Shown in pieces: positions 36,099 through 44,657 of a stretch of DNA of 64,000 nt. The notes below the pieces were generated by a model. The model searched no databases. It was not told the origin of the DNA and saw only the letters and a program-made list of their open reading frames with translations. Origin of the DNA: Flavobacterium rhamnosiphilum (GTDB lineage Bacteria > Bacteroidota > Bacteroidia > Flavobacteriales > Flavobacteriaceae); the NCBI RefSeq assembly GCF_004349195.1, contig NZ_SMLG01000005.1:62001-126000 (forward strand), read 5' to 3'. A program made the translations under genes and the position numbers. Each line of letters begins with the position of its first letter. Within the stretch, counting starts at the first letter, position 1.

Positions 36099-37607
36099 AT
36101 GAGTAAAATAAGAGTGATGCTAATCGCATGTTTGATAACGAGTGTACTGTTTGCTCAACAAAAACCAAATGTTATAGTCATTTTAACGGATGATTTGGGG
36201 TATGGCGATCTAAGTTGTTATGGTGCGACAAAGATCAAGACACCCAATATTGATAAGCTGGCAAAACAAGGCATTCGGTTTACCAATGCGCATTCTACCT
36301 CGGCGACCTGTACACCGTCTCGTTATGCAATAATGACGGGGCAATATCCTTGGCGAAAAAAAGGCACGGGAATTCTACCCGGAGATGCCGCTTTAATTGT
36401 TCCAACGAATAAAACAACTTTACCTTCCTTGTTTCAGAAGGCTGGTTACCAAACTGGTATAGTTGGAAAATGGCATTTGGGATTGGGTAATAGTTTAGAA
36501 AAAGAATGGAACGGGGAATTAAAGCCAGGACCTAACGAAGTGGGCTTTGATTATTCGTTTATATTTCCGGCTACTGCGGATCGTGTGCCCACGGTTTTTG
36601 TAGAAAATCACAAGGTAGTCGCATTGGATCCTGCTGACCCTATTCAGGTTGATTATAAAAAAATAGTTGGTAATGATCCAACAGGAAAAGAACATCCTGA
36701 ATTATTAAAAATGCAGTCTTCTCCCGGACAAGGGCATAACAATACGATTGTAAATGGCATTGGCCGTATTGGATATATGAGCGGCGGCAATAAAGCCCGA
36801 TGGACCGATGAAGAAATGCCATTGACTTTTTTATCAAAAGCGGAAGAATTTATTGAAACGAATAAACGCAATCCGTTCTTTTTGTATTATACGTTGACTG
36901 AACCACATGTGCCCCGCATGCCTTCCACGATGTTTAAAGGGAAAAGTGAGTTGGGCTTTCGTGGCGATGCGATTTTGCAATTAGACTGGACGGTAGGCGA
37001 AATTATGAAACAGTTGGAATATCTTGGCATTGCCAAAAATACCATTATCATTTTCAGCAGTGATAATGGCCCTGTACTTGATGATGGCTATCAGGACGAA
37101 GCGGTCACAAAACTAAATGGGCATACACCTGCAGGCGTTTTACGTGGCGGAAAATACAGTTTGTTTGAAGCCGGTACAAGAGTTCCATTTATAGTGAGTT
37201 GGCAAGGAAAAACAAAACAGGCTGTTTCTGATGCTTTACTTTCTCAGGTTGATTTATTTAGTTCTTTTTCTAAGATGTTGAACATTAAAATGCAGGAAAA
37301 TGATGCCTCGGATAGTGAAGACATGTTGAATGTAATGTTGGGAAAATCAACAAAAGGCAGGACTGTTTTGGTTGAGCAGGGATTAGTATCATTGGCCATC
37401 GTTGAAGGCAACTGGAAATACATCGAGCCAAATAACGGGCAGGCGATGGATATGGCTACCAATACAGAGTTAGGTAATAACCAACAGCCACAGTTATATG
37501 ATTTAAGTGTTGATATTGGTGAAAAAAATAATCTTGCGGATAAACATCCGATGAAGGTAAATGAGTTAGCGGCTTTATTGCAAAAAATAAGGGATAAAAA
37601 GTGGTGA
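36099..37607 (+). CDS. Sulfatase 2 (S1 family, Cys-type)
   Basis: Second secreted sulfatase, 502 aa. The signal peptide is nearly the same as in sulfatase 1 (LIACLITSVLFAQQKPN against LIACLITSIVFAQQKPN). The metal-binding start is VILTDDLGYGDLSCYG and the formylglycine motif is CTPSR in SATCTPSRYAIMTG. Other active-site segments are VGKWHLGLG and IFSSDNGPV. The mature chain differs strongly from sulfatase 1, with a long insertion around FDYSFIFPATADRVPTVFVE, so a different sulfate position is expected. It is 60 bases after sulfatase 1 and 52 bases before the maturase. It should act in the periplasm or at the surface on glycans opened by the sialidase. Confidence 0.92.
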   Translation: MSKIRVMLIACLITSVLFAQQKPNVIVILTDDLGYGDLSCYGATKIKTPNIDKLAKQGIRFTNAHSTSATCTPSRYAIMTGQYPWRKKGTGILPGDAALIVPTNKTTLPSLFQKAGYQTGIVGKWHLGLGNSLEKEWNGELKPGPNEVGFDYSFIFPATADRVPTVFVENHKVVALDPADPIQVDYKKIVGNDPTGKEHPELLKMQSSPGQGHNNTIVNGIGRIGYMSGGNKARWTDEEMPLTFLSKAEEFIETNKRNPFFLYYTLTEPHVPRMPSTMFKGKSELGFRGDAILQLDWTVGEIMKQLEYLGIAKNTIIIFSSDNGPVLDDGYQDEAVTKLNGHTPAGVLRGGKYSLFEAGTRVPFIVSWQGKTKQAVSDALLSQVDLFSSFSKMLNIKMQENDASDSEDMLNVMLGKSTKGRTVLVEQGLVSLAIVEGNWKYIEPNNGQAMDMATNTELGNNQQPQLYDLSVDIGEKNNLADKHPMKVNELAALLQKIRDKKW

Positions 37608-37658
37608 GATTAAATGATTTCTTTAAAATTTGGCTATTAGATTTAATAAAATATAAAA

Positions 37659-38771
37659 ATGAAGTATAAAGCGGTCATTCTGGGATTACTATTGTTTTCA
37701 CTCGGGGCTTGTGATAAGAAGTCTGACAAAACTTCTAACGCTACTAATGATGCGATGAGCTGTGAATCGGAGCTTCCGTCCCGTTTTTCAGCAACAAAAG
37801 ACACTATTGCCATCAATAAATCAGGGAAGGTTTCTTATGAGGGAATGGTACAGATACCCACGAGTGAATTTATGATGGGCGCTTCAGATAATGAAGGAAA
37901 ATCTGATGAATATCCGCAACACCGTGTAAAAATTAATAGTTTTTGGATGGATGCAACCGAAGTTACCAATGCCCAATTTAAAAAATTTGTGGAGGCAACG
38001 GGTTATGTCACCACTGCCGAAATAAAACCGGATTGGGAAGAAATGAGAAAACAATTACCGCCGGGCACGCCAAAACCAGACGAGAGTTTATTTGTCACAG
38101 CCTCGTTAGTGTTTAAGCCAACTTCCACGGCGGTTAATTTAAGTGATGCCTCCCAATGGTGGAGTTGGACTCAGGATGCCAATTGGAAACATCCGCAAGG
38201 ACCCGCAAGCAGTATCAAAGGAAAAGATAATTATCCCGTGGTACATATTTCATGGGACGATGCCAATGCGTATGCAAAATGGTCGGGTAAAAGATTGCCT
38301 ACGGAAGCCGAATGGGAGTTCGCCGCTCGAGGCGGATTGGTTGACAAAAAATATTTTTGGGGCGATGAAGATCCCGAAAAAGGAAAGCCAAAAGCAAATA
38401 TTTGGCAAGGAAAATTTCCATACTTAAATACGTCTGTTGATAAATTTAAAGGAGCTGCTCCTGTAAAATCTTTTGCGCCAAACAAATTCGGATTGTATGA
38501 TATGGCGGGCAATGTTTGGGAATGGTGCAGCGACTGGTATACACCTGACTATTATAAGGGGTTGGGCAGTGGTATTTCGATTAACCCGCAAGGACCTCCA
38601 AAAAGCTACGATCCCATGGAACCCACCGTTCCCAAAAGAGTGGTGCGAAGTGGTTCTTTTCTTTGCAATGCTTCCTATTGCAAAGGATATCGGGTTACGG
38701 CACGAATGAAATCATCTCCCGATACCGGTTTGGAACATACCGGTTTCAGATGTGTGGCTGATGCCAAATAA
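37659..38771 (+). CDS. Formylglycine-generating enzyme (sulfatase maturation), lipoprotein
   Basis: SUMF1/FGE-type protein of 370 aa, with a lipoprotein signal (LFSLGACDKKSDK). It oxidises the motif Cys of sulfatases to formylglycine using oxygen. The FGE fold is evident from IPTSEFMMGASDNEG, FWMDATEVTNAQFKKFV, VHISWDDANAYAKWSGKRLP and GNVWEWCSDW. The two catalytic cysteines are present with the right spacing in SGSFLCNASYCKGYR, which many SUMF1-domain proteins lack, so this should be an active maturase. Its location after two Cys-type sulfatases fits. As an exported lipoprotein it would act after translocation, implying that the sulfatases are modified in the periplasm. The oxygen dependence also suggests an aerobic lifestyle. 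Confidence 0.92.
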   Translation: MKYKAVILGLLLFSLGACDKKSDKTSNATNDAMSCESELPSRFSATKDTIAINKSGKVSYEGMVQIPTSEFMMGASDNEGKSDEYPQHRVKINSFWMDATEVTNAQFKKFVEATGYVTTAEIKPDWEEMRKQLPPGTPKPDESLFVTASLVFKPTSTAVNLSDASQWWSWTQDANWKHPQGPASSIKGKDNYPVVHISWDDANAYAKWSGKRLPTEAEWEFAARGGLVDKKYFWGDEDPEKGKPKANIWQGKFPYLNTSVDKFKGAAPVKSFAPNKFGLYDMAGNVWEWCSDWYTPDYYKGLGSGISINPQGPPKSYDPMEPTVPKRVVRSGSFLCNASYCKGYRVTARMKSSPDTGLEHTGFRCVADAK

Positions 38772-38949
38772 TGAAACTTTACTTTGTTCATAAACTTCGA
38801 AACTCTTATACTATTATTTTATAACTTTGCTCCAACCTTTGGTTTTATGTGTTCTTTTAAATACTTCTGAGACTCAAAAGACGCCATCGATAAATAATGA
38901 GATGTAAACACTGAGCTGCTAATTTCTGCATCGGGAAGTAAAACTATAA

Positions 38950-39945
38950 ATGGATTCATTAACACAAATCGCTTTAGGAATTGCCATTGCCGAGGTATGT
39001 CTAGGCACAAAACTTAAAAACAGAACCTTTTTATATGGTTCGATTTTAGGAACAATTCCTGATTTAGATGTAGTAATCGGTTTATTTTTGAATCCGGTTG
39101 ACGGGATTATGATTCATCGCGGCGTAAGTCATTCTCTTATATTATTTCTGTTTCTATCTCCTTTTTTGGGTTGGATTATTTCAAAAATAGAAAAGGAAAA
39201 AATTAACTTTCTTGGAGCAACATTGATGGTGTTTTGGTGCTTATTCACCCATGTATTGCTCGATATGTTTACTTCCTGGGGCACACAGATTTTATGGCCA
39301 CTTAGCCATCGATTTGCATTAAAAACAATATTTGTAATTGATCCTTTATACACTATTCCGTTACTTATTTCATTGCTAATGGTTTGGAGGACTAACAAAG
39401 TATTACTCCGTAAAAAATATATCAGGAGAGGCTTATACATCAGCAGTGCTTATTTGTTCTTGTCCTGTTTTATAAAACTATATGCTTTGAACCAATTTGA
39501 AAAAGCATTAACGAAACAAGGAATCCAATATTCTGAAATTATAGTAAAACCAACAGCTTTCAACCTAATTTTATGGAATGCGAACATAGCAACTTCTGAT
39601 AATTACTTATTAGGGGATTATTCCCTTTTTGACAGTCAGCCTATTTCATTTACCGCCTATGTTAAGAATGCCGATTTAGAGCGCCAGTTAATAAGAAATT
39701 CTGACTTTGAAAAGCTAAAAAAAGTAAGTGAGGGCTGGTACATCGTTTCTAAACAAAACGAAACCTTATACTTCAATGATTTACGCTTTGGTTTGTTAAA
39801 TGACAACCCAAAACAGCCACAGTTTGCTTTCAGTTATAAATTTGTCCAAACCAATTCAGAATTAAAAGCTGTTGAAGTAACCAAAGAAAAACGAGATGGT
39901 AAACGATTACTTCAGAAGATTTTCAAACGATTAAAAGGAAATTAA
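38950..39945 (+). CDS. DUF457/YdjM-like membrane metal-dependent hydrolase
   Basis: Membrane protein of 331 aa. Its N-terminus, MDSLTQIALGIAIAE, then GSILGTIPDLDVVIG and MIHRGVSHSLILF, is the hallmark of the PF04307 metal-dependent hydrolase family (YdjM-like), in which His and Asp residues near membrane helices are thought to bind metal. About five membrane segments occupy residues 1-185, followed by a soluble C-terminal half ending in a basic tail. No substrate is known for the family; E. coli YdjM is part of the SOS regulon. It is monocistronic, oriented as the sulfatase genes but after a 178-base gap. Confidence 0.85.
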   Translation: MDSLTQIALGIAIAEVCLGTKLKNRTFLYGSILGTIPDLDVVIGLFLNPVDGIMIHRGVSHSLILFLFLSPFLGWIISKIEKEKINFLGATLMVFWCLFTHVLLDMFTSWGTQILWPLSHRFALKTIFVIDPLYTIPLLISLLMVWRTNKVLLRKKYIRRGLYISSAYLFLSCFIKLYALNQFEKALTKQGIQYSEIIVKPTAFNLILWNANIATSDNYLLGDYSLFDSQPISFTAYVKNADLERQLIRNSDFEKLKKVSEGWYIVSKQNETLYFNDLRFGLLNDNPKQPQFAFSYKFVQTNSELKAVEVTKEKRDGKRLLQKIFKRLKGN

Positions 39946-40172
39946 TCATACGGAATAGAAATGAGTATTCATATGCAATTCGCATCTATACTTTTGACGA
40001 TCCTGGACGTACGCACTATCGTTGTTCTATTTGAAGCAAGTGTAATTTCAAAAAATTAGGGTTATAGTACAATTAAAAAAAATAAACTTCGGTACTTTTT
40101 TGTAATCTTTTCTGTAACTGAAACAAATCCAAAACAATACCTTATATTGCAGTAGCCATAAAATCCATTACG

Positions 40173-40796
40173 ATGAAAGATCTAAAAAAATATAGTAATA
40201 AAATAAAAGCCGCTTTTGTTTTACTTATTGTTATGCTTATTATCCTGTTGAGTAATTTCAATACGCTACAAAACTCAAAAAAGGCAAATGAGAATATCAA
40301 TGCAATCTATAATGACAGATTGGTCGTGGCTCGATATATCTTTCAATATGCAAATGAGCTTCATTACATAAAAGCAGACGCAGTAGAAATTAAACTAAAT
40401 GATATCCAAAAAAAGGATAAGATTACGGCAGCATTAAAAAACATTCAAAGCATCGATAAATTATATTTAAAAACGGTATTGACGTCCAAAGAAAAAATAT
40501 CCTTTGCTGCATTTCTGGCTTCTTCTTCAGCGATTAATAAACAAACCAAAAATAGAAATTGGCATCAAGTAGTTTACTCCACTAATCAGGCTTTACAAAC
40601 ACTGGAGCAATTATCACAAATTCAAATTAAGGAAGGCAAATCAAAATTATCAAACTCAAATGCCTTGCATAACGGTAATAACACGCTGGGTCAACTTCAG
40701 ATTACTTTACTGGTTATTTTAGGTGCGGTATCCTTGTATTTGTTAATGGCGAAGAAAAATAAGATCAAAATACCTCAATCTCCAAGTATGAATTAA
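40173..40796 (+). CDS. Orphan four-helix-bundle (4HB_MCP-like) sensor protein
   Basis: Small membrane protein of 207 aa made of a short cytoplasmic start, a first membrane helix (about 13-28), a helical periplasmic module of about 140 residues, and a second membrane helix (about 173-191) with a short basic tail. The layout, and phrases such as NLQNSKKANENINAIYNDRL-like helix 1 and NRNWHQVVYSTNQALQTLEQ, match the 4HB_MCP sensory module of chemoreceptors. No methyl-accepting, HAMP, kinase or other output domain follows, and no chemotaxis gene is nearby. It may act by partnering with another membrane protein. Assignment is from helix pattern and moderate. Confidence 0.65.
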   Translation: MKDLKKYSNKIKAAFVLLIVMLIILLSNFNTLQNSKKANENINAIYNDRLVVARYIFQYANELHYIKADAVEIKLNDIQKKDKITAALKNIQSIDKLYLKTVLTSKEKISFAAFLASSSAINKQTKNRNWHQVVYSTNQALQTLEQLSQIQIKEGKSKLSNSNALHNGNNTLGQLQITLLVILGAVSLYLLMAKKNKIKIPQSPSMN

Positions 40797-40967
40797 GTAT
40801 ATGCAAATATATTTTTATACTATGAGAATTAATAATTGTCATTCAACCAGCACACAATACAAAAAATCCAACTGTAACGCAATTAATGGAAATACAATTA
40901 TTTAAAAACCAACAAATTAACATATTCTATCAAATACTAAATCGAGAAAAAATAGTAACTTTAGTAT

Positions 40968-42110
40968 ATGAAAAAGCATCACACTATTATTGTTGCCGGA
41001 GCAGGTGGAATTGCCGAAGCTGTCGGTTTGTTATTGATGGAATGGAGCGAAGTCCCCCCTACTCTTTTTATTGGTGACAGAACCCTTTCAAAAGCAAAAA
41101 AAGTGGCTCGTTGGATTGAAGAAGGAACAACGAAACCCTGCTCCGTTACCGACTTTCACCTTGCTGAAAAAGGCCTAACGGAGGAAATGACAGCAATTTT
41201 GCATCAAGGAGATATCATTCTCGACTGCCTACCGGGCAGCCAAGCACCAAGGATAGCCCAATTTGCAAAAGATTTTAATCTGCATTATGCTAATCTCACA
41301 GAATATGTTTCAGAAACCGAAGAAATAATGACTCTGGCAAAAGATACCAAAACTGGTTTTGTGCTTCAAACGGGTCTGGCTCCCGGCTACATAGACTTGC
41401 TCGCCAATGGTCTTTTTCAACAGTTTTGCATTGACTTTGGAGTAGATAAAGTGGATAAATTAGAAATGAAAGTTGGCGCTCTGACCAATCATGCTGTTGC
41501 TCCGCATTACTATGGATTTACTTGGAGTCCGGTGGGTGTTGCTACCGAATATCTGAAAGAAACCATAGTCTTAAGGGATTTTAAAAAAACTACGCTGCCT
41601 TCATTGTCGGAAAGAGCTACTATTATTATTGACGGCATTGCTTATGAAGAGGATCTCACCTCTGGTGGCGCAGCAGATTTGCCTGATGCATTGTTAGGAA
41701 AGGTGCGTTCACTTGATTACAAAACCTTACGTCATCAAGGGCATTATGCTTGGGTACAAGAACAACTTACTACTTTAGGGAATACATCTGACGCAATTAA
41801 AACTCTTCAAGAAAAAATGGAAGCTGTAATCCCTCATATTGAAGACGACAAAATTGTTTTGTATGCTGCCGTAGAAGGCAAAGATGCAGCTGGAATTTTG
41901 CGCAGACGAGAGATTGCGAAATGTATACTTCCTCAAAAAGTAGGAAAACATCAATTGAGGGCCATCCAAACGACCACGGCAGCACCCTTAGCGCAAGCAG
42001 CCCAATTATTACTCGAAACTCCTCATAGCGGAGTTGTTTTGCAAAGCTCAATTGATCCAATACAATTTTTAAACGGGAATTATATTGCACGTGTTTATGG
42101 GAAATTATAA
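40968..42110 (+). CDS. Saccharopine dehydrogenase-like oxidoreductase
   Basis: Cytoplasmic protein of 380 aa. The N-terminal Rossmann fold has HTIIVAGAGGIAEAVGLLL, a good NAD(P)-binding loop, and resembles saccharopine dehydrogenase and related enzymes. The C-terminal part contains the typical segment LQTGLAPGYIDLLANGL and TLRHQGHYAWV. Homologues in Bacteroidota are annotated as saccharopine dehydrogenase family but the reaction is not proven; lysine biosynthesis in bacteria normally does not use saccharopine, so a role in lysine degradation or in another amino-acid dehydrogenation is possible. It stands alone, followed by a repeat element. Confidence 0.82.
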   Translation: MKKHHTIIVAGAGGIAEAVGLLLMEWSEVPPTLFIGDRTLSKAKKVARWIEEGTTKPCSVTDFHLAEKGLTEEMTAILHQGDIILDCLPGSQAPRIAQFAKDFNLHYANLTEYVSETEEIMTLAKDTKTGFVLQTGLAPGYIDLLANGLFQQFCIDFGVDKVDKLEMKVGALTNHAVAPHYYGFTWSPVGVATEYLKETIVLRDFKKTTLPSLSERATIIIDGIAYEEDLTSGGAADLPDALLGKVRSLDYKTLRHQGHYAWVQEQLTTLGNTSDAIKTLQEKMEAVIPHIEDDKIVLYAAVEGKDAAGILRRREIAKCILPQKVGKHQLRAIQTTTAAPLAQAAQLLLETPHSGVVLQSSIDPIQFLNGNYIARVYGKL

Positions 42111-42144
42111 ACATTAACGAATCCGTAACTTCATCTTCAACGAG

Positions 42145-42203
42145 GGTTCTCGATGCTTCCCAAAGGTTTTCTGCCGTAAACCTTTGCTTAACTCGAACTG
42201 ACG
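42145..42203. repeat. REP-like repeat, GGTTCTCGAT family, copy 1
   Basis: The element starts GGTTCTCGAT (42145-42154) and ends CTCGAACTGACG (42192-42203). The interior has an inverted pair AAAGGTTT and AAACCTTT. A second element with the same ends but an unrelated interior lies at 43631-43686, so only the termini are conserved. It lies in the gap between the saccharopine-dehydrogenase-like and the 2H-phosphoesterase genes. Confidence 0.65.
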
Positions 42204-42314
42204 ACTGTGCTGAGATGTCACTTTGTCTTCTAATACGTATCAGGACTCTTCATAAGATTCACAATAACGCTTGTAGTAATTATTTACATTTGTAGTATGA
42301 TAAAATCATAACCT

Positions 42315-42875
42315 ATGGAAAAACAATATTCTGTTGCGATATACCCTTCTGAAGCAGTTGTTGCTTTGGTTAAGTCGATGAAAGAACAATTAGCCAAGGA
42401 AGTAGGTTGGTTTCACAGTAGAAATTCTGTTGCTCATATTACCATTTGTGAATTCAAAGCAACTGATAAACAAATTGAAATCATTAAAAATCAATTAAAC
42501 CGATTGTGTGATACTTTGGAACCCGCTGAAGTTTCTCTAAATGAATTTGGCTCCTATCCTAATGGTGCTTTTTTCATGTCGCCCAACGAGGATTCTAAAA
42601 ACCGTTTAAAACTCCTAATGAAACAGGTTCACGAATCGCTTCGAAACTTGAACATGCAAAAAAGTAATGATCCACACCTGTCCATTGCACGAAGATTAAC
42701 TCCAGAAAATCTTGAAAAAGCGAACCGTTTATTTACCACAATTGGCATTCATTTCTTGTGTGACAGTATCGTTTTACGAAAGTTTGATGAGAACATAAAA
42801 CAATTTTTTGTGATCCATGAGTTTAAGTTTAACAGTAATACACAACCCAAACTTGTACAAGGAACACTTTTTTAG
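42315..42875 (+). CDS. 2H phosphoesterase superfamily protein (2'-5' RNA ligase-like)
   Basis: Small cytoplasmic protein of 186 aa with the two H-x-T/S motifs that define the 2H phosphoesterases: HITICEF (about residue 36) and HLSIARR (about residue 117). These bracket the active site that acts on 2',3'-cyclic or 2'-5' phosphodiester bonds in RNA or nucleotide cofactors. Length and spacing fit the LigT/CPDase group. It converges with the oxygenase gene at 42879, with only 3 bases between stops. A TACATTTG element (42285-42292) lies 22 bases before the ATG as a likely promoter. Substrate unknown. Confidence 0.82.
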   Translation: MEKQYSVAIYPSEAVVALVKSMKEQLAKEVGWFHSRNSVAHITICEFKATDKQIEIIKNQLNRLCDTLEPAEVSLNEFGSYPNGAFFMSPNEDSKNRLKLLMKQVHESLRNLNMQKSNDPHLSIARRLTPENLEKANRLFTTIGIHFLCDSIVLRKFDENIKQFFVIHEFKFNSNTQPKLVQGTLF

Positions 42876-42878
42876 TCA

Positions 42879-43493
42879 TCAATCACTCTTCAACCATCCC
42901 GTAATGCTCATTCTGGTATTTTGAGTTACCAAAACTTCATGAACCAGCTCGTCGCTTTTAAAGAAAACAGTCTTGCCTTGTGTAGGTGAAATTTTCTGAT
43001 TGTTGTCTAATTGATGAATCAGCAATTCTCCTCCATCACTTTCTTGCCAATCGCTATTTAAATAACTAATCATAGAGTATTTTCGGCTGGGATTGTTCTT
43101 GAATTGATCCAAATGTTTTAAATAAAAATCCCCCGATTCATACAACGAATAATGAAATTCATACCCCGTTATTCCCGCGTAACAACTTTGGTTCAGATAA
43201 AGAATAAATTCTTCTATTTGAGCAAAAAATTCATTTTCGAATGCATTATTGTGTTTTTTGTCAAGCCAATAAATGGAATCGCTTCGTATCGCACCATCAT
43301 AAGAAACTTTCTCTGAGTTGCCAATTCCTGCTTCTTTCAACAAACTTTTCTGATTCAAAGCAATCAAATTTTGTTTTAGATTATTGGCCAAATTAGTACT
43401 CAAAAAATGTTCGGATATACCTACTTTATTTTCAATATAAGTAGCAATCAAAGCTTCAAAGCTATTTTCCATGTCTGTTTTCATTGGCTGCAT
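42879..43493 (-). CDS. 2OG-Fe(II) oxygenase (prolyl 4-hydroxylase-like)
   Basis: Cytoplasmic dioxygenase of about 204 aa. The iron and 2-oxoglutarate site is visible: the first His in GDFYLKHLDQF followed by the Asp two residues later, the second His in ELVHEV, and the Arg that binds 2-oxoglutarate in TRMSITGW. The segment YSMISYLNSDWQESDGGEL is typical of the P4Hc group. The frame extends upstream to a TTG, but the ATG at 43493 (MQPMKTDMENS) is preferred. Possible targets are a ribosomal or translation-factor residue or a free amino acid, as in related bacterial proteins, but nothing here identifies one. Confidence 0.85.
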   Translation of the reverse strand: MQPMKTDMENSFEALIATYIENKVGISEHFLSTNLANNLKQNLIALNQKSLLKEAGIGNSEKVSYDGAIRSDSIYWLDKKHNNAFENEFFAQIEEFILYLNQSCYAGITGYEFHYSLYESGDFYLKHLDQFKNNPSRKYSMISYLNSDWQESDGGELLIHQLDNNQKISPTQGKTVFFKSDELVHEVLVTQNTRMSITGWLKSD

Positions 43494-43630
43494 AAACTGC
43501 CAACGGGACAAGGTAGACTAAATAAAACTGTTAGACTCTCATTATGAAATAAATAAAATTATTTCTTTATCAAACATTCCTTAAAAAGACTTGTTGCATA
43601 AAATAAACCGTCAATTCGCTAATTAAAAAC

Positions 43631-43686
43631 GGTTCTCGATACATTTTTTGTTCCGTTTTACTCCACAAAAAACACTCGAACTGACG
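43631..43686. repeat. REP-like repeat, GGTTCTCGAT family, copy 2
   Basis: It starts GGTTCTCGAT (43631-43640) and ends ACTCGAACTGACG (43674-43686). The interior pairs TTTTTTGT with ACAAAAAA around a short loop. It shares its ends but not its interior with copy 1 (42145-42203), so it looks like a short structured repeat, possibly a REP-type element. Confidence 0.65.
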
Positions 43687-43768
43687 TTTTAAACAATTAC
43701 ACCCAAAGAGTTGAATTTAATATCCTTCAAGCAAACGTTTATTAATTTTTAGCAAAACTGTCGCAAAA

Positions 43769-43797
43769 AAAAAATCACAACTGAGCTGTGATTTTTT
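43769..43797 (-). terminator. Hairpin terminator of the META lipoprotein gene
   Basis: AAAAAATCACA (43769-43779) pairs with TGTGATTTTTT (43787-43797) around a 7-base loop. It is 17 bases beyond the stop of the minus-strand gene and carries A/T tracts on both sides, so it could act in both directions. Confidence 0.75.
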
Positions 43798-43814
43798 AAT
43801 CAGAATGATTAAAA

Positions 43815-44609
43815 TTAATCTACTTTTTTGAATATCAATTCAATTCCGGATTGATTTTTCAACGTTAGTTTCATATTTTCAACGCTATAAGAAGTGGTAC
43901 TTTGCAAAGAAGTAAGAAACTCACTTTCTCTATTTTGTGGTTCACAAGCCATCATAGTAGAAGCTATGTTTGTGAATCGTAAAAGTCCTTTCTCAAAAAA
44001 TAGAGATCCATTCATGGTATTACAACCTCCAAATCCAAAAAATTTATTTGTAGTTGCATTAATTTCAATTCTTGGAAACTCTCTTTTGAACTTCGTACGA
44101 GTTACATTCTCTCCATTCATTTTTTCTAACACCCAAATATCATGTAACTTAGCATCTGTAATGTAGGTTCCACAACCATTAAAAACAATACTATTATCTG
44201 TTTTTCCTTTAGTTATTTCGATTTTAACAACATAAGGAGAAATAGCACCCGACATAGAGTTAATGCATTCTTCCTGCCTAATTTCGATATTCATATTTCC
44301 AGATTCTGTAGCAACACGATACATTTTCACATTGGCATCCATGGCTCGTATTGGTGCTACAAATGGCGCATTGAAAGATTCAAATCCCGCATTCAATGAT
44401 GCAAAAACGATATTATTGTCTGATATTTTTAAACTCCAAAAAGGTTCATTACCTGTAGCTCTAAAATAAATCATTTGCTCTAAGTTTTCCATTTGTTCTT
44501 TGTAGGCTGGAGTTGACTCGGTTTCAGAGCTAATTTGAATTGGTACTTTATTGGTTTTACAACTTACAATAGTTAATAAAACAATACTAAAAAAGACATT
44601 TCTAATCAT
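43815..44609 (-). CDS. META-domain lipoprotein (HslJ-like) with extra N-terminal domain
   Basis: Lipoprotein of about 264 aa. The ATG at 44609 opens a lipoprotein signal (MIRNVFFSIVLLTIVSCKTN); the longer frame is not preferred. The first half (YFRATGNEPFWSLKISDNNI) is the COG3650-like domain often found before META domains. The second half (about 155-260) is the META/HslJ domain, with IWVLEKMNGE, FFGFGGCNTMNGS and STMMACE, where the two Cys may form a disulfide. HslJ proteins are heat-inducible envelope proteins linked to novobiocin resistance in E. coli; the biochemical role is unknown. It is monocistronic with its own terminator. Confidence 0.85.
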   Translation of the reverse strand: MIRNVFFSIVLLTIVSCKTNKVPIQISSETESTPAYKEQMENLEQMIYFRATGNEPFWSLKISDNNIVFASLNAGFESFNAPFVAPIRAMDANVKMYRVATESGNMNIEIRQEECINSMSGAISPYVVKIEITKGKTDNSIVFNGCGTYITDAKLHDIWVLEKMNGENVTRTKFKREFPRIEINATTNKFFGFGGCNTMNGSLFFEKGLLRFTNIASTMMACEPQNRESEFLTSLQSTTSYSVENMKLTLKNQSGIELIFKKVD

Positions 44610-44657
44610 AATACCATTTTTTATAATTATTAAATAGAGAACATACAAAAGCTAGAT

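Larger units (their letters stand above)
43494..43814. other. Intergenic region with repeat and terminator
   Basis: About 320 bases between two minus-strand genes. It contains the second GGTTCTCGAT-family repeat (43631-43686) and the terminator of the META lipoprotein gene (43769-43797). The promoter of the oxygenase gene should lie in its lower part. No coding potential was recognised. Confidence 0.6.

Noticed and set aside
42145..43686. CRISPR-like array
   Set aside because: Only two short elements over a kilobase apart with shared ends; no regular repeats and spacers and no cas genes.
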